A stretch of DNA of 45,559 nt from Verrucomicrobiota bacterium (GCA_030747505.1 JASLKQ010000018.1:1-45559); one strand, 5' to 3'; positions 17,293 through 27,219 are shown, counted from the first letter of the stretch. The notes: generated by a model from the letters alone, not told the origin. Numbers and translations are program-made.

Positions 17293-19077
17293 TCACGGAG
17301 CGGGTACGAGTGGGAGTAATTCATGTTTCTGTCCCTGTAATTCGCGTTGTTCCTCCAAAGTACGCATTAGCTCTTCTTCAGGCAAATTAGGCTGAGCCAT
17401 AAGACGGGTAAGGGCCGCCAGCTTCAGGTCTAAATATTGATCGCGCATACGTGTCACCAAATCCTTTAACTGCCGGGAGGGATCAGGAATCTCGCTCGCT
17501 TCTGCCAGAACAGCGGTCAGGAGCCGACTCGAATCTGCATCCAAATCATTCACCAAAATCTCTACCGATGCACCGGTTTGCGCAGCCCTCTCGAGAATCG
17601 CCCTTACCTGCGGATGTTTAACCCACCGCAAATCCAGACAATCGGCTGTCCAGTCACTGAATGCCTGATCATAGAAAGCCAAACGCAACAACCAACGCTC
17701 CTGTTGTGAAGGCGGCTCAGTTTGAACCACCGGTCCTGTCTCCGAAGTGCTAGTCGGGCGAGCATTAGCTGGCTTCGGTACAGTAATGCGCTGAAACTCC
17801 ACTCGCACCGATTCAGCAGAAGCTCCCACCGCCAATGCTGTTTGTTGCGCGCACCCATCCAACAGAACCGCATCCTTCGTTTTGCGAACCGCTAATCCCA
17901 TCGCCCTGATAACCTCACGCTGCCCCCGTTCTTGCTGCACATTGTGCTCTCCCAACAAGTGGCTCAGATAGAAATCAAAAAAACCAGGGGCCTTATCCAT
18001 AAGTTCCCGGAACGCATCAACTCCTTGTTCACGAATATAGCTATCTGGGTCATGCGGCGCAGGCACCTTCATCACCCGCACGGCCAGCTCTGATTCCAAC
18101 AAAGAATCGAATGAACGCACTGCCGCTTCCTGTCCGGCCGTATCCGAGTCAAAACATAACACCACCTCAGACGTATATCGCTTAAGAATACGAGCATGCT
18201 CAGCCGTAAGCGCGGTCCCCTGCGGAGCCACCACATTTTTGAGACCCGCCATGTAACAAGCCATCGTGTCCAGCTGCCCTTCACATACGAGAGCAGATTT
18301 GGCATCTAGAATTTCACGCCGAGCCTTATCCAAACCATAAAAGACTCTACTTTTATGAAATAAAACTGTCTCTGGAGAATTTACGTATTTTGCCGCCTTT
18401 ACTTCCGCATCCAACACTCGTCCGCTGAACCCTATTACCCGGCCCTGCTCATCGTTAATGGGAAACATTAACCGGCCTCGAAAACGCCCGTACCGTTTCC
18501 CGTCCCGATTAGCCACTAATCCCGACTCCTCCATTAAGCCCAGATCGAAACCCTTCGCACGCGCCCAGTTTACGGTATCCTCCCAGGATTCCGGGGAAAA
18601 CCCTAACTGAAACAATTCGGCCGACTCGCGGCTGATACTCCGAGATTTAAGATAATCACGAGCCGGTTGTCCAATGTCCTCATTAATGAGGACATCATGC
18701 CAGCGTTTGGCCAGTTCTGCATGCACATGCAACAGTCGGTTCTTCTGGTTTCTCGTTTTTTCCGCCTGCGGGTTCTGCTCAAACTCAAAGACAATCCCTG
18801 CCCGCTCGGCCAGTCTCCTGACCGCTTCAACAAATTCCAGATGTTCATACTCCTGCAAAAACTTGAATACATCACCGCCTGCATTACAACCAAAGCAGTG
18901 GTAAATCTGTCTTTGTGGATTAACATTGAAACTCGGACTTTTCTCGTTATGGAAAGGGCACAGAGCCACATAGTTCCCTCCCGCTTTTTTCAGGGGGAAA
19001 TAACCACCGATTACTTCAATGATATCACTCGCTACACGAATCTTATCGAGCGTTGATTGGGAAATGCGCCCAGCCAT
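17293..19077 (-). CDS. dnaG: DNA primase
   Basis: DnaG, 594 residues, which makes RNA primers at the replication fork. Seen: CHC2 zinc finger CPFHNEKSP with CFGCNAGGD (about 38-65), the catalytic core with RFRGRLMFPINDEQGRVIGFSGR (about 200-222), and the TOPRIM domain with ALVCEGQLD (EGxxD) and CFDSDTAGQEAA (about 255-325). The C-terminal 150 residues would be the DnaB-binding region. Start: ATG 19077; a GTG at 19083, directly abutting the upstream stop, is also open. The TPR lipoprotein gene ends right before it, so the two are probably co-transcribed. It is convergent with the DUF1553 gene, 6 nt apart. Confidence 0.93.
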   Translation of the reverse strand: MAGRISQSTLDKIRVASDIIEVIGGYFPLKKAGGNYVALCPFHNEKSPSFNVNPQRQIYHCFGCNAGGDVFKFLQEYEHLEFVEAVRRLAERAGIVFEFEQNPQAEKTRNQKNRLLHVHAELAKRWHDVLINEDIGQPARDYLKSRSISRESAELFQLGFSPESWEDTVNWARAKGFDLGLMEESGLVANRDGKRYGRFRGRLMFPINDEQGRVIGFSGRVLDAEVKAAKYVNSPETVLFHKSRVFYGLDKARREILDAKSALVCEGQLDTMACYMAGLKNVVAPQGTALTAEHARILKRYTSEVVLCFDSDTAGQEAAVRSFDSLLESELAVRVMKVPAPHDPDSYIREQGVDAFRELMDKAPGFFDFYLSHLLGEHNVQQERGQREVIRAMGLAVRKTKDAVLLDGCAQQTALAVGASAESVRVEFQRITVPKPANARPTSTSETGPVVQTEPPSQQERWLLRLAFYDQAFSDWTADCLDLRWVKHPQVRAILERAAQTGASVEILVNDLDADSSRLLTAVLAEASEIPDPSRQLKDLVTRMRDQYLDLKLAALTRLMAQPNLPEEELMRTLEEQRELQGQKHELLPLVPAP

Positions 19078-19083
19078 GGCCAC

Positions 19084-20730
19084 CTATCGTTGATCGTTGT
19101 TAAACAACCACTGACGAATGTTGGCCGCCTCTGGATGCTGAGGATTCAACTTTAGAATCCGTCGGTAATGGATTTCGGCCTGCTCGGGAACCTTAAGGTG
19201 TTCTGAATAAATCACGGCCAACCCCAGATGGGCCGGCACATAATCCCGGTATACCTCGAGCAGCTTCTGAAATTCCCGTGCTGCATCAATATAATACTCA
19301 CTCCGGTTCAAAGCAGTAGCAAACCCGTGCCGAGTCACCTTGGATAGTGGATTGATTGCCAGGGCTTTCTCGTATACAGGCAAGGATTCCTTTACTTCAC
19401 CTTGCACCTGCATGGCCAAAGCAATATTTACATAAGCCTGCTGGTGGGCGGGATTCTCTTTTAGTACCTTGCGGTAACCCGCAATCGCTTCATCAAGCTC
19501 TTGGAGACGATGCTGATGGAATGCCTGATCAAAAATTGCCTTCAGCCGCTTTGGGTCCTGCACTGACTCAGGCAAAGGTCGTTCGGGTTTAAGGTAGCGA
19601 TATCGTGCCACCCCCGGCAGCTCAGGCACCTTAAAGCTCTTAGGAGCATCAGGCCGATGAGCAATTGAGGGCGTATCATCAACCTTTGATGCAAGATGCG
19701 GAGGGGTAACCTCTTTCGGGGGAGGCTCAACAGATGGGTTGGGATTGATGGGGGGAGCCGTCCTCTCAGGAAGCACCTGCGCGGTTTCCTTAGGTGCTTT
19801 AGTTTGGGCTATCGCATTGGGGTTACTAACCGGCGGAATCTCAACCACCAGATTAGTCTTGCCCAAGGCAGTGGTTGACGAAGGGACTGTATTGGTGTTC
19901 CGAAGCGGCAAAGACGCGGTAAGATTCGTTTCGCTCGCCAAAGGCTCCGGCTCCGGGTTCAACCTTGACTGCAGTTGATCCGTCATAATCTGAACATGAG
20001 GGTGGGGCTTCGAATTCAGATCGATGTATGCCTTAAATGATTCCAGCGCCAATGCTTCGCGATCTGGAAAGGATTCGGGGGTATAACGGTAATAGGCAAT
20101 CGCAAGATTGAGCTGAGCCTCAGAAAAGTCTTTCTTGTGCTCCAACGCGTTCTTAAAACTCGCAATTGCTTCAACTGGTTTATTAAGTTTTAGCTGGATG
20201 ATTCCCATTCGATTCCACGCCTCTGGAGAATTACTTTTTAGCTTAATGGCTCTTTCCAAAGTAACCTGTGCCTCAGACCAGTGACCATTGCGACGAAATG
20301 CCTCTGCCAACCAAAACAACGAGTAAAAACTCTGCTTCTCGCTGGCATAGGTATGGAGTTTTTTTTCAGAATCAACCAGCTGGCCACGATCCAGCCCTAA
20401 TCGACCCATGTTGAAATATAATACAAACGACGGATCATTGGGAGAACGTCGCCTTTCTCCAGCAACTTCGACAGCCTGACGGTAGGCCTGATCCGCTCCC
20501 GCCAAATCTCCAGCCCGGTGAAGAGCCATACCGAGATAATTCCACGCACGCCATTCTTTGGGCAGCTGTTTCACTGCTTCTTTAAAGTGTACCACCGCAT
20601 CCTTGGGTTCCCCTCTCTCCAATAACTCCTCCCCCTTATACAAGGCCTGAACACCCGGCGGTTTGCAGCCTATTCCAGCTACAACCAAAAATATTGTAAT
20701 GAATAAATTAAATTTTTGTCTCGTACCCAT
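19084..20730 (-). CDS. TPR-repeat lipoprotein
   Basis: A 548-residue protein. Starting at ATG 20730 it begins MGTRQKFNLFITIFLVVAGIGC, a lipoprotein signal with Cys near residue 22. The mature protein has about five to six tetratricopeptide repeats in the N-terminal half (for example AWNYLGMALHRAGDLAGADQAYRQAVE and AWNRMGIIQLKLNKPVEAIASFKNALE), a low-complexity proline-rich linker (about 265-380), and further repeats at the C-terminus (AYVNIALAMQVQGEVKESLPVYEKALAINP). It probably scaffolds other envelope proteins. It shares its upstream region with the DUF362 gene (divergent, 29 bp between starts) and abuts dnaG. Confidence 0.82.
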   Translation of the reverse strand: MGTRQKFNLFITIFLVVAGIGCKPPGVQALYKGEELLERGEPKDAVVHFKEAVKQLPKEWRAWNYLGMALHRAGDLAGADQAYRQAVEVAGERRRSPNDPSFVLYFNMGRLGLDRGQLVDSEKKLHTYASEKQSFYSLFWLAEAFRRNGHWSEAQVTLERAIKLKSNSPEAWNRMGIIQLKLNKPVEAIASFKNALEHKKDFSEAQLNLAIAYYRYTPESFPDREALALESFKAYIDLNSKPHPHVQIMTDQLQSRLNPEPEPLASETNLTASLPLRNTNTVPSSTTALGKTNLVVEIPPVSNPNAIAQTKAPKETAQVLPERTAPPINPNPSVEPPPKEVTPPHLASKVDDTPSIAHRPDAPKSFKVPELPGVARYRYLKPERPLPESVQDPKRLKAIFDQAFHQHRLQELDEAIAGYRKVLKENPAHQQAYVNIALAMQVQGEVKESLPVYEKALAINPLSKVTRHGFATALNRSEYYIDAAREFQKLLEVYRDYVPAHLGLAVIYSEHLKVPEQAEIHYRRILKLNPQHPEAANIRQWLFNNDQR

Positions 20731-20759
20731 AGGTGGAAAATCTATCTTGGACAGCGAGC

Positions 20760-22130
20760 ATGGTTGCAAAATTGGTACATTTGGCAAAGGCGCATTATTC
20801 ACCAGCTCGGCGCACATTATTCACTTGTTTGCTCCTTTTGTGCCCCATCGGACTAACTGCCGGCACAAAGACAAAAGTAACCAAAATTCACGCGCCAAAG
20901 GCAACACGCTACTTCCAAACCAACCCTAAACAAGTCTTGGCCATGGTGGAAAGCGGGGTAAAACATCTAAGCAACCAAACATCACCGATTGCGGCATGGC
21001 GCCACTTCATCTCAACCAACGATATTGTGGGACTCAAAATCAATACCCGCCTCGGAACACTTTCTGGCACTCGTCCGGCGGTCGTCGAAGCGGTGATTCA
21101 AGGACTAACACGTGCTGGAGTCCCCAGGGGAAATATAATTATTTGGGACCGTGAATTGAAGGATTTGAAACGGGCGGGCTATATCCCAATAGCGAAAAGA
21201 CTCGGTGTTCAATTAGCCGGTGCAAGGGACAGTGGATACAGCTCATGGAATACCTATACCGTACCCGCCCTTCACTGGGATCTGGATAAGAGCGACCGGT
21301 TGTTTGGAAAGGAAAAATCCAGCGCCATCTCTCATACTTCCAAACTCATCACCGAACGACTCAGTGCCATTATCAGCATTCACCCACTCATCGCCGATCG
21401 TCAAAGTGGTATCCGTGGTCATCTGCAAGGATTAGCCCTTTCCAGTGCTGATAATACCAACCGGTTCGAAAAATCAACCCCTCATCTCAATCTGGCGGCT
21501 GCTGAGTTAATGGACCGCATAGCGTTTTCAAAATCCATTTCTCCAACTGATTTCAAGCGCAACCTTAAAATCCTACAAGCCAGTCAATCGTCACAGGCAT
21601 ACCCGCTTCATTTACTGAAGACCCAAGGCAAAGTGTTTTACTATTATCAGAAAGCTTCAAATGAGAACCTACCCGCGCACCAAGCCTTCACTCTCTCTTA
21701 CGAAACGGCGAAGGAGGAAAATATAGGGCAAACCCTTTTAATCCGAACTGATAAACACGAATGGGAACAGGTCATTTTACCCGATGGGCGCAATATTCTG
21801 GAACGCAAAACTCTTGGCAGAGAAGAAATGGCCCAATCAAAACTCAGGCTACATATTACCGATGCCCTCCTCTGCCAATTCCATCATGGAGATCAATCAC
21901 GACCTGACTTTTCAACAGCCTTAAACGAGCTTTGGTTTAGTAAGGATCCGGTCGCATTGGATACCTTATCCTATGAACTCATAACCAAATTACGCGTCTA
22001 TTTGAAACTACCGGTGCGATCCAGCCCCCGTAAACTTCTGGGTTACGCCTCCAAGATGATGATGGGAACCGATTCGGTTCAGTCGATGCAAATTGAAACA
22101 ATCAGACTTCAGGACCGCGCATCCGAATAA
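20760..22130 (+). CDS. DUF362-like exported protein
   Basis: A 456-residue protein with a probable signal peptide (LFTCLLLLCPIGLTAG, about residues 19-34) and a DUF362-like body: DIVGLKINTRLGTLSGTRPAVVEAVIQGLTRAGVPRGNIIIWDRE (about 98-142) is the typical block of proteins that pair this fold with ferredoxin-like or regulatory domains. No [4Fe-4S] CxxCxxC motif is seen. ATG 20760 is preferred over an in-frame GTG at 20733, because the leader then fits. Only 29 bp separates it from the divergent TPR lipoprotein. Its 3' end overlaps the convergent esterase by 29 bp. Function unknown. Confidence 0.72.
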   Translation: MVAKLVHLAKAHYSPARRTLFTCLLLLCPIGLTAGTKTKVTKIHAPKATRYFQTNPKQVLAMVESGVKHLSNQTSPIAAWRHFISTNDIVGLKINTRLGTLSGTRPAVVEAVIQGLTRAGVPRGNIIIWDRELKDLKRAGYIPIAKRLGVQLAGARDSGYSSWNTYTVPALHWDLDKSDRLFGKEKSSAISHTSKLITERLSAIISIHPLIADRQSGIRGHLQGLALSSADNTNRFEKSTPHLNLAAAELMDRIAFSKSISPTDFKRNLKILQASQSSQAYPLHLLKTQGKVFYYYQKASNENLPAHQAFTLSYETAKEENIGQTLLIRTDKHEWEQVILPDGRNILERKTLGREEMAQSKLRLHITDALLCQFHHGDQSRPDFSTALNELWFSKDPVALDTLSYELITKLRVYLKLPVRSSPRKLLGYASKMMMGTDSVQSMQIETIRLQDRASE

Positions 22131-22731
22131 AATCGCGAATCAAAGCCAGTTCCTCGACTCCGGCGATGGTATGTTCCTTGGCAAATTCGTGTGCCTCAAT
22201 CTGCAGTCCTCCCTCGGTGATGAGCTGACGCAATTGACCTTTCACCTTGTCTGCTGGGATAATTGGATCAAGCGTGCCATAAGTAAATAGCGTCTCCTGT
22301 TCCTTGGCAATGGGAGAAAGCTCATCGAGAGCAGTGTCCGGATCATGAACGTAACCGCTGATACCAATACACCCAGCCAACCTGTGAGAGTAGCGCATCG
22401 CCATTTCCATGGTCATGAGACAACCCTGGCTAAATCCAAATTGGAATGTCTGACTCGAAGGAAACCCACCCTCTCTCTGGTTATCCAGCAGTTCCTCAAT
22501 GACCTTTCGGCTGCGTTTGACCCCTGGATCAGGATCCTCATAAATATCATACCACGAAAAACCGCCGTGATAATCATCAGGCGCATTAACCAGTAAATAA
22601 TTCAACCACGGCAAGTCCAGTGCCTTGGGCAACCATCGATAACCTTCCATACTATCCCCCAAACCATGGAGCACAACCATCAACCATTTGGAGTCGGGTT
22701 CAGCAGCAGGAATAAGTTCAGTATCCAGCAT
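22102..22731 (-). CDS. Alpha/beta-hydrolase, phospholipase/carboxylesterase family
   Basis: A 209-residue serine hydrolase of the phospholipase/carboxylesterase group (COG0400-like). Catalytic triad elements: nucleophile Ser in GFSQG (about 98-102), Asp in YGTLDPIIP, and His in KEHTIAG (about 186). The oxyanion block VVLHGLGDSMEG is near the N-terminus (about 19-30). Such enzymes hydrolyse short-chain esters or lysophospholipids in the cytosol. No signal peptide. The 3' end overlaps the convergent DUF362 gene by 29 bp. Downstream of nrdB on the same strand but separated by a strong hairpin (22810-22843), so probably its own unit. Confidence 0.88.
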   Translation of the reverse strand: MLDTELIPAAEPDSKWLMVVLHGLGDSMEGYRWLPKALDLPWLNYLLVNAPDDYHGGFSWYDIYEDPDPGVKRSRKVIEELLDNQREGGFPSSQTFQFGFSQGCLMTMEMAMRYSHRLAGCIGISGYVHDPDTALDELSPIAKEQETLFTYGTLDPIIPADKVKGQLRQLITEGGLQIEAHEFAKEHTIAGVEELALIRDFIRMRGPEV

Positions 22732-22809
22732 GGAGCAAGGCCCAAGAGAGAACAGGAATATGCATAAAAAAAGTTATGGATATAAACCGCTATCCACTGG
22801 AGCAAAGGA

Positions 22810-22843
22810 CTGCTGCGGCGATCCCGCAAGACCGCCGCAGCAG
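22810..22843 (-). terminator. Strong hairpin after nrdB
   Basis: A perfect 11-bp inverted repeat, arms 22810-22820 and 22833-22843, with a 12-nt loop, sits 13 nt after the nrdB stop codon. It is very GC-rich. On the minus strand it is followed by only a short T-poor tract, so it may end transcription weakly or protect the nrdAB mRNA end. It lies between nrdB and the esterase gene. Confidence 0.6.
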
Positions 22844-22855
22844 TTGGCTCTCCAC

Positions 22856-23917
22856 CTACCAACTTAAAGCAGAAGCGGTCTGGTATTCCGTCACGCGTGT
22901 CTCGAAGAAATTCTTCTCCTTTGCCAGATCAATGGTCTCACTCATCCAGGGGAAAGGATTGCTGGAGCCGTATTTGGGTTTCAAGCCGATGCGCTCAAGG
23001 CGCCTGTCGGCAACATGCTGCACATAATCGCGAAAGAGACCTGCATTGAGACCCAGAATACCATTAGGCAAACTATCCTGTGCATAGGCAATTTCAAGCT
23101 CCACGGCCTTTTCAATCATCTCGTTGATCTCGGTCTGAAATTCCGGTGTCCATGCCTCCGGGTTTTCCTTCTTGATACCGTTAATCAGGTCGATACCGAA
23201 GTTGAGATGGATGGTTTCATCTCGCATGATATATTGAAACTGCTCTCCAATACCTGTCATACGATTTTGACGGTGGAAGGAAAGAATCATCACGAAGCCG
23301 GAATAGAAAAAGATACCCTCCATGATGACATAGAAACCTATCAGATTCTTAAGGAACTCCTGGACCCCCTCCAGCGTAGAAGTGTCGAAATCCGCCCGCA
23401 GAATACCCTCGGTCAACTGCATCTCAAACTCATCCTTGTCGCTGATGGAGTTGACCTCATGATACATGTTGAACACTTCACGCTCATCAAGGTTTAGTGA
23501 TTCGCAGATGTAGTGAAAGGTGTGGGTATGAATGGCTTCCTCAAACGCCTGACGAAGAAGGTACTGGCGACACTCTGGATTGGTCACAAACTTGAAGATG
23601 GCCAACACGATGTTGTTGGCGACCAGACTCTCTGCTGTGCTGAAAAACCCGAGATTACGCATGATCACATGACGTTCTTCAGTACTGAGTTTATTGGATT
23701 TCCATAGCTCAATATCTTTCTGCATCGGCACCTCATTGGGCATCCAATGATTCTTGCAACCATTGAGATAATGCTCCCAGGCCCAGTCGTATTTGATGGG
23801 CATGAGCTGGTTTACATCCACGGCGTTACAGTTGATGAGCCTTTTATCCTTAACATTAATGCGCTTGGTGAGATCGTGTGCCTCAGGGCGCTGGTCTGAT
23901 GCGTTGCAACAGGACAT
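22856..23917 (-). CDS. nrdB: Ribonucleotide reductase beta subunit, class Ic type
   Basis: NrdB, 353 residues, which makes the oxidant for ribonucleotide reduction. The metal ligands read by motif are Glu96 ([11 protein letters not shown]), Glu127 and His130 ([10 protein letters not shown]), Glu200 (VIMEGIFF), Glu234 and His237 (RDETIHL). The position of the E. coli tyrosyl radical (Tyr122) is Phe134, and the first ligand is Glu rather than Asp. Chlamydia trachomatis class Ic has the same set (E89, E120, H123, F127, E193, E227, H230), each 7 lower. This predicts a Mn/Fe centre and no tyrosyl radical. The C-terminal Tyr345 (chlamydial Tyr338) for radical transfer is present. An AGGAGG sequence lies 7 nt before the ATG. 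It follows nrdA by 39 bp. Confidence 0.95.
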   Translation of the reverse strand: MSCCNASDQRPEAHDLTKRINVKDKRLINCNAVDVNQLMPIKYDWAWEHYLNGCKNHWMPNEVPMQKDIELWKSNKLSTEERHVIMRNLGFFSTAESLVANNIVLAIFKFVTNPECRQYLLRQAFEEAIHTHTFHYICESLNLDEREVFNMYHEVNSISDKDEFEMQLTEGILRADFDTSTLEGVQEFLKNLIGFYVIMEGIFFYSGFVMILSFHRQNRMTGIGEQFQYIMRDETIHLNFGIDLINGIKKENPEAWTPEFQTEINEMIEKAVELEIAYAQDSLPNGILGLNAGLFRDYVQHVADRRLERIGLKPKYGSSNPFPWMSETIDLAKEKNFFETRVTEYQTASALSW

Positions 23918-23924
23918 AGATTTT

Positions 23925-23930
23925 CCTCCT
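23925..23930 (-). promoter_or_regulatory. Ribosome-binding site of nrdB
   Basis: On the minus strand AGGAGG, 7 nt before the nrdB ATG (23917). This is among the strongest Shine-Dalgarno matches in the window and supports independent strong translation of nrdB within the nrdAB mRNA. Confidence 0.75.
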
Positions 23931-23956
23931 CTTGTTTTGTTTATTGGTTGGTTAAA

Positions 23957-26830
23957 TTACTGGCAGGCCTCGCACTCCGGATCAAGAATACTGCAGGCTT
24001 TGGGCTCCTCACGATGGACTTCAATCTCACTGGAGGCCGACTTGCTCTTCATCCATTTGGGCTGGATACTGTGCCGGTTCACGTCCAGCGTTGACTTCTC
24101 AATCTGCGTCGCGGCCAAACTGCGCAGATAATAGGTCGTCTTCAGCCCCGCTTCCCACGCAAAGAAGTACATGTCGCTCAGTACACGACCGGTTTTCTGT
24201 CCTTCTGGCACCTGATTAAGATCAAAGTACAGGTTCAGAGACTGACCCATATCAATCCATTTCTGCCGACGGGCCGCACAGGCGATAAGCCATTTGGAAT
24301 CGATTTCAAATGAAGTACGGAAAATATCCCTCAGATCTTCCGGTACACGATCGATTTCCAATACCGACCCATCATGATATTTCAAATCCTCCACCATTGC
24401 GGCATCCCACAAGCCACGCTCCTTGAGTTGATCAACCAGATAATCATTCGCCACAATGAAATCACCGGAGAGATTCGCCTTGGCATAGAGATTCTTATAG
24501 GTCGGCTCAATCGACTGGCTCACTCCAATGATGTTGGCGATAGTGGCCGTCGGGGCGATGGCCATGGTGTTACTGTTGCGCAGACCGTGTTTGGCAACTG
24601 ATTCACGAACCGGCCCCCAATCCATCTGAGAACTGCGATCGAGTGTGAGATGGCCCCCTCGTTCCTGCTCAAGCAGATCGATGGTATCAATGGGAAGCAG
24701 TCCGCGATCCCATTTCGAGCCCTGATAACTTTCATAGGTGCCTCGCTCGGCGGCCAGCTCACTTGAAGCGAGAATAGCATAGTAGGAAATCATTTCCATG
24801 CTGCGATCGGCAAACTCGACTGCTTCCTGGCTGGAGTAAGGAATGCGCATTTTGTACAGTGCATCCTGAAAGGCCATCACTCCCATTCCCACCGGCCGAT
24901 GGCGCATGTTCGCAGTTCTTGCCTCAGGCGTGGGATAGAAATTAATATCGACCACATTATCCAGCATGCGAATAGCCGTACGAATCGTCTGGGCAATCAA
25001 TTCCTCATTAAGACCGTCATCCTTAAGATGAGCCGTAAGATTCACCGAACCCAGATTGCACACGGCCGTTTCCTCGGTGCTGGTATTGAGCAGAATTTCA
25101 GTGCAAAGATTGGAGCTGTGCACCACGCCCGTGTGGTCCTGAGGCGAACGCACATTGGAAGGATCCTTAAAGGTAATCCAGGGATGCCCGGTCTCGAAGA
25201 GATTCATCAGCATTTTCCGCCAGAGATCCTCCGCTTCCACTGTCTTAACGTGTGTAATCTCCCCAGCCTCAACCATGGCCTCGTACTCTTCATAGCGCTT
25301 TTCAAAAGCCGAACCGTAGAGGTCGTGTAAATCCTCCACATCGCCCGGACTAAAGAGGGTCCATTTGCCCCCTTCCTTCACGCGCTTCATGAACAAATCC
25401 GGAATCCAGTTTGACGTATTCATATCAGGAGTACGCCGCCGTTCATCACCGGTATTCTTGCGCAGCTCCAAAAAGTCCTCGATATCCAAATGCCACGTCT
25501 CAAGATACGCACACATTGCCCCCTTGCGTTTGCCTCCCTGATTCACGGCCACCGCCGTGTCATTGGCCACCTTAAGGAAGGGAATCACACCTTGGCTCTC
25601 GCCATTGGTTCCCTTGATATGTGAACCGGTGGCACGGACATTGGTCCAGTCATTTCCCAGCCCTCCGGCCCACTTGGAAAGCCGGGCATCATCAGCCACC
25701 AGTTTAAATATACTCTCCAAATCATCATCCACCGTGCTCAGGTAACAGGAGGAAAGCTGCGGATGCAGCGTACCCGCATTGAATAGCGTAGGAGTAGAGG
25801 ACATAAACCGGAATGAGCTGAGCACGTTGTAAAACTCAATTGCCCGTTTCTCCCTGTTCTCTTCATTGATAGCCAATCCCATGGAAACACGCATAAAAAA
25901 GTACTGCGGTGTTTCGATGCGAGTGCCACCGATATGGATGAGATAACGATCGTAAATCGTCTGAATTCCCATGTAGGCGAATTGCTGATCGCGTTCAATG
26001 TCCAGGGCATCGGCCAGTACATCGAGATCGAATTTCAGCAATTCTGGAGAGAGTCGATCGGCAGCCACCCCTTGCTGAAGATAATCACAAAAATGATGAC
26101 CGTGGACCTGTGTCAACTCGGAAGGCGAATCATATACTGGCAACACCTCCTCATAAATCTGATTTAACAACAAACGCGCAGCCACGTAGGTATAGGCTGG
26201 CTCCTTCTCAATACGTGCCTTGGCAGACATGACCATGGCCTTGTCGATTTCAGTGGTGTGCACCCCGTCATACAAGTTGCGCATAGTCTCATCAAACAGG
26301 TCATTAGCCTGACACCTGTCCTCCACTCCGCGACAGGCTCCATAAATATCGCGTTTGAGCCGATTGGGATCGAGCACCTCCTTGCCTCCATCAGGCAGCG
26401 TCACATACATCACTTCCTGTGCTTCGCCATCCACGGTTCGATCGCCTCGAATTGCGCGGGCCTTACGGTGTTCTTCACGGTAAACAATATAACGTCGGGC
26501 AGCTCCGCGGAAGCCCCGTTCCATGAGCTTATCTTCAACTGTATCCTGAATACGCTCGATCTCAAGAGCCTCGCCTTTCACTGCTCGGCTAATGCATTTC
26601 TCCACTACCTCATTAGCAAGCCGTTGCGCATCAGCCTGCATCTCTTCGGGAGCCTTCGCGTCATACTCCAGTTCTGCATCCGCCTTTAAAGCCGACTCAA
26701 TGGCCAAATAAATTCGGGTTTCGTCAAAATCTATTACGCGACCATCACGTTTACGCACTTGAAACTGCTGTCCTTTAAGGGGGTCCAGTGTAGCCATCCG
26801 CAATTGGCCATCGAGCTGCTCATTGATCAT
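23957..26830 (-). CDS. nrdA: Ribonucleotide reductase alpha subunit
   Basis: NrdA, 957 residues. Two ATP-cone regulatory domains precede the catalytic barrel: the first with [21 protein letters not shown] (about 27-47) and the second with [24 protein letters not shown] (about 145-170). Active-site residues are seen in [25 protein letters not shown] and [10 protein letters not shown], the radical-relay tyrosines in [13 protein letters not shown], and a C-terminal redox pair in CEACQ. Two cones is typical of large class I forms. The ATG at 26830 has a GGAG sequence 11 nt upstream; the open frame reaches a TTG at 26866. It is co-directional with nrdB (39 bp). Upstream lies a long regulatory region (26831-27430) with NrdR-box-like and DnaA-box-like sites. 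Confidence 0.95.
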   Translation of the reverse strand: MINEQLDGQLRMATLDPLKGQQFQVRKRDGRVIDFDETRIYLAIESALKADAELEYDAKAPEEMQADAQRLANEVVEKCISRAVKGEALEIERIQDTVEDKLMERGFRGAARRYIVYREEHRKARAIRGDRTVDGEAQEVMYVTLPDGGKEVLDPNRLKRDIYGACRGVEDRCQANDLFDETMRNLYDGVHTTEIDKAMVMSAKARIEKEPAYTYVAARLLLNQIYEEVLPVYDSPSELTQVHGHHFCDYLQQGVAADRLSPELLKFDLDVLADALDIERDQQFAYMGIQTIYDRYLIHIGGTRIETPQYFFMRVSMGLAINEENREKRAIEFYNVLSSFRFMSSTPTLFNAGTLHPQLSSCYLSTVDDDLESIFKLVADDARLSKWAGGLGNDWTNVRATGSHIKGTNGESQGVIPFLKVANDTAVAVNQGGKRKGAMCAYLETWHLDIEDFLELRKNTGDERRRTPDMNTSNWIPDLFMKRVKEGGKWTLFSPGDVEDLHDLYGSAFEKRYEEYEAMVEAGEITHVKTVEAEDLWRKMLMNLFETGHPWITFKDPSNVRSPQDHTGVVHSSNLCTEILLNTSTEETAVCNLGSVNLTAHLKDDGLNEELIAQTIRTAIRMLDNVVDINFYPTPEARTANMRHRPVGMGVMAFQDALYKMRIPYSSQEAVEFADRSMEMISYYAILASSELAAERGTYESYQGSKWDRGLLPIDTIDLLEQERGGHLTLDRSSQMDWGPVRESVAKHGLRNSNTMAIAPTATIANIIGVSQSIEPTYKNLYAKANLSGDFIVANDYLVDQLKERGLWDAAMVEDLKYHDGSVLEIDRVPEDLRDIFRTSFEIDSKWLIACAARRQKWIDMGQSLNLYFDLNQVPEGQKTGRVLSDMYFFAWEAGLKTTYYLRSLAATQIEKSTLDVNRHSIQPKWMKSKSASSEIEVHREEPKACSILDPECEACQ

Positions 26831-26892
26831 ATACTTATTATCTCCGTCATCGCTGCGGCTCGCCAAATCCGCTCATTCGTAAATGGACAGCA

Positions 26893-26983
26893 CAAGCCGA
26901 TGCTTGGCGCCCGTGGGGGGGCTTGGTTGGGTCAAACCATTCCCGCTGCCTTGGCTTGGCAGCAGCCCGCACGCACGTGCGGG
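26893..26983. repeat. Cluster of three hairpins between the nrd regulatory sites and nrdA
   Basis: Three inverted repeats: 26893-26897 with 26902-26906 (5 bp), 26945-26950 with 26958-26963 (6 bp, 7-nt loop), and 26966-26983 (8-bp arms, 2-nt loop). The last two are adjacent. A 15-nt motif (26989-27003) follows. The block sits between the DnaA/NrdR-like sites and the nrdA start, so it would be in the nrdA leader if the promoter lies at 27090-27150. Confidence 0.6.
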
Positions 26984-26988
26984 ACTCG

Positions 26989-27003
26989 TTGAACACTTCC
27001 CGG
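26989..27003. repeat. Short motif shared with 11200-11214
   Basis: Fifteen nucleotides, TTGAACACTTCCCGG, differing at one base from TTGAACCCTTCCCGG at 11200-11214. Both copies sit at the edge of an inverted-repeat-rich intergenic block. This suggests two divergent members of one dispersed element. Only two copies were spotted by eye in this window. Confidence 0.5.
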
Positions 27004-27077
27004 AGCAAAACTTCCACTAAGAAGTTCATACTCAAATTGGTTTCTAAATAGCCTCATTTTACCGAGAAAACAGGTGG

Positions 27078-27086
27078 TTATTCACA
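27078..27086 (+). promoter_or_regulatory. DnaA-box-like site 1
   Basis: TTATTCACA, a perfect fit to the loose DnaA-box consensus TTATNCACA. Three more sites lie at 27123-27131 (one mismatch), 27211-27219 (perfect, opposite strand) and 27301-27309 (one mismatch). Such clusters occur at replication origins and at DnaA-regulated promoters, including nrdAB in E. coli. Confidence 0.5.
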
Positions 27087-27092
27087 CAAATC

Positions 27093-27142
27093 ACACAGTT
27101 TGTTGTGAAGCTTATTAATAGTCTATACACAACCTGTAGTGT
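27093..27142 (-). promoter_or_regulatory. Pair of NrdR-box-like palindromes upstream of nrdAB
   Basis: 27127-27142 reads ACAC-N8-GTGT, with a core (AACCTGTA) close to the known NrdR box pattern ACAC-WATATYTW-GTGT. A second candidate, ACAC-N8-GTGA, is at 27093-27108. Start-to-start distance is 34 bp, close to but slightly more than the 31-32 bp typical of NrdR box pairs. NrdR would repress nrdAB in response to nucleotide levels. The boxes lie about 265-310 bp upstream of the nrdA ATG, farther than usual. Confidence 0.5.
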
Positions 27143-27210
27143 GACCGGTTGGTCAACTGCGCGATATATTGGGGTATCCTGAAATAGAGTCAATACATTT
27201 CCTGCTGAAC

Positions 27211-27219
27211 TGTGAATAA
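27211..27219 (-). promoter_or_regulatory. DnaA-box-like site, perfect match, reverse strand
   Basis: Plus-strand TGTGAATAA, i.e. TTATTCACA on the minus strand. It is the second perfect DnaA-type nonamer within 142 bp, in an AT-rich stretch, in inverted orientation to the first. Confidence 0.5.

Noticed and set aside
26847-27035. Minus-strand frame of 62 residues over the hairpin block
   Set aside because: It covers GC-rich hairpins, lacks a good ribosome-binding site and overlaps the nrdA upstream region. Its codons reflect the inverted repeats, not a protein.
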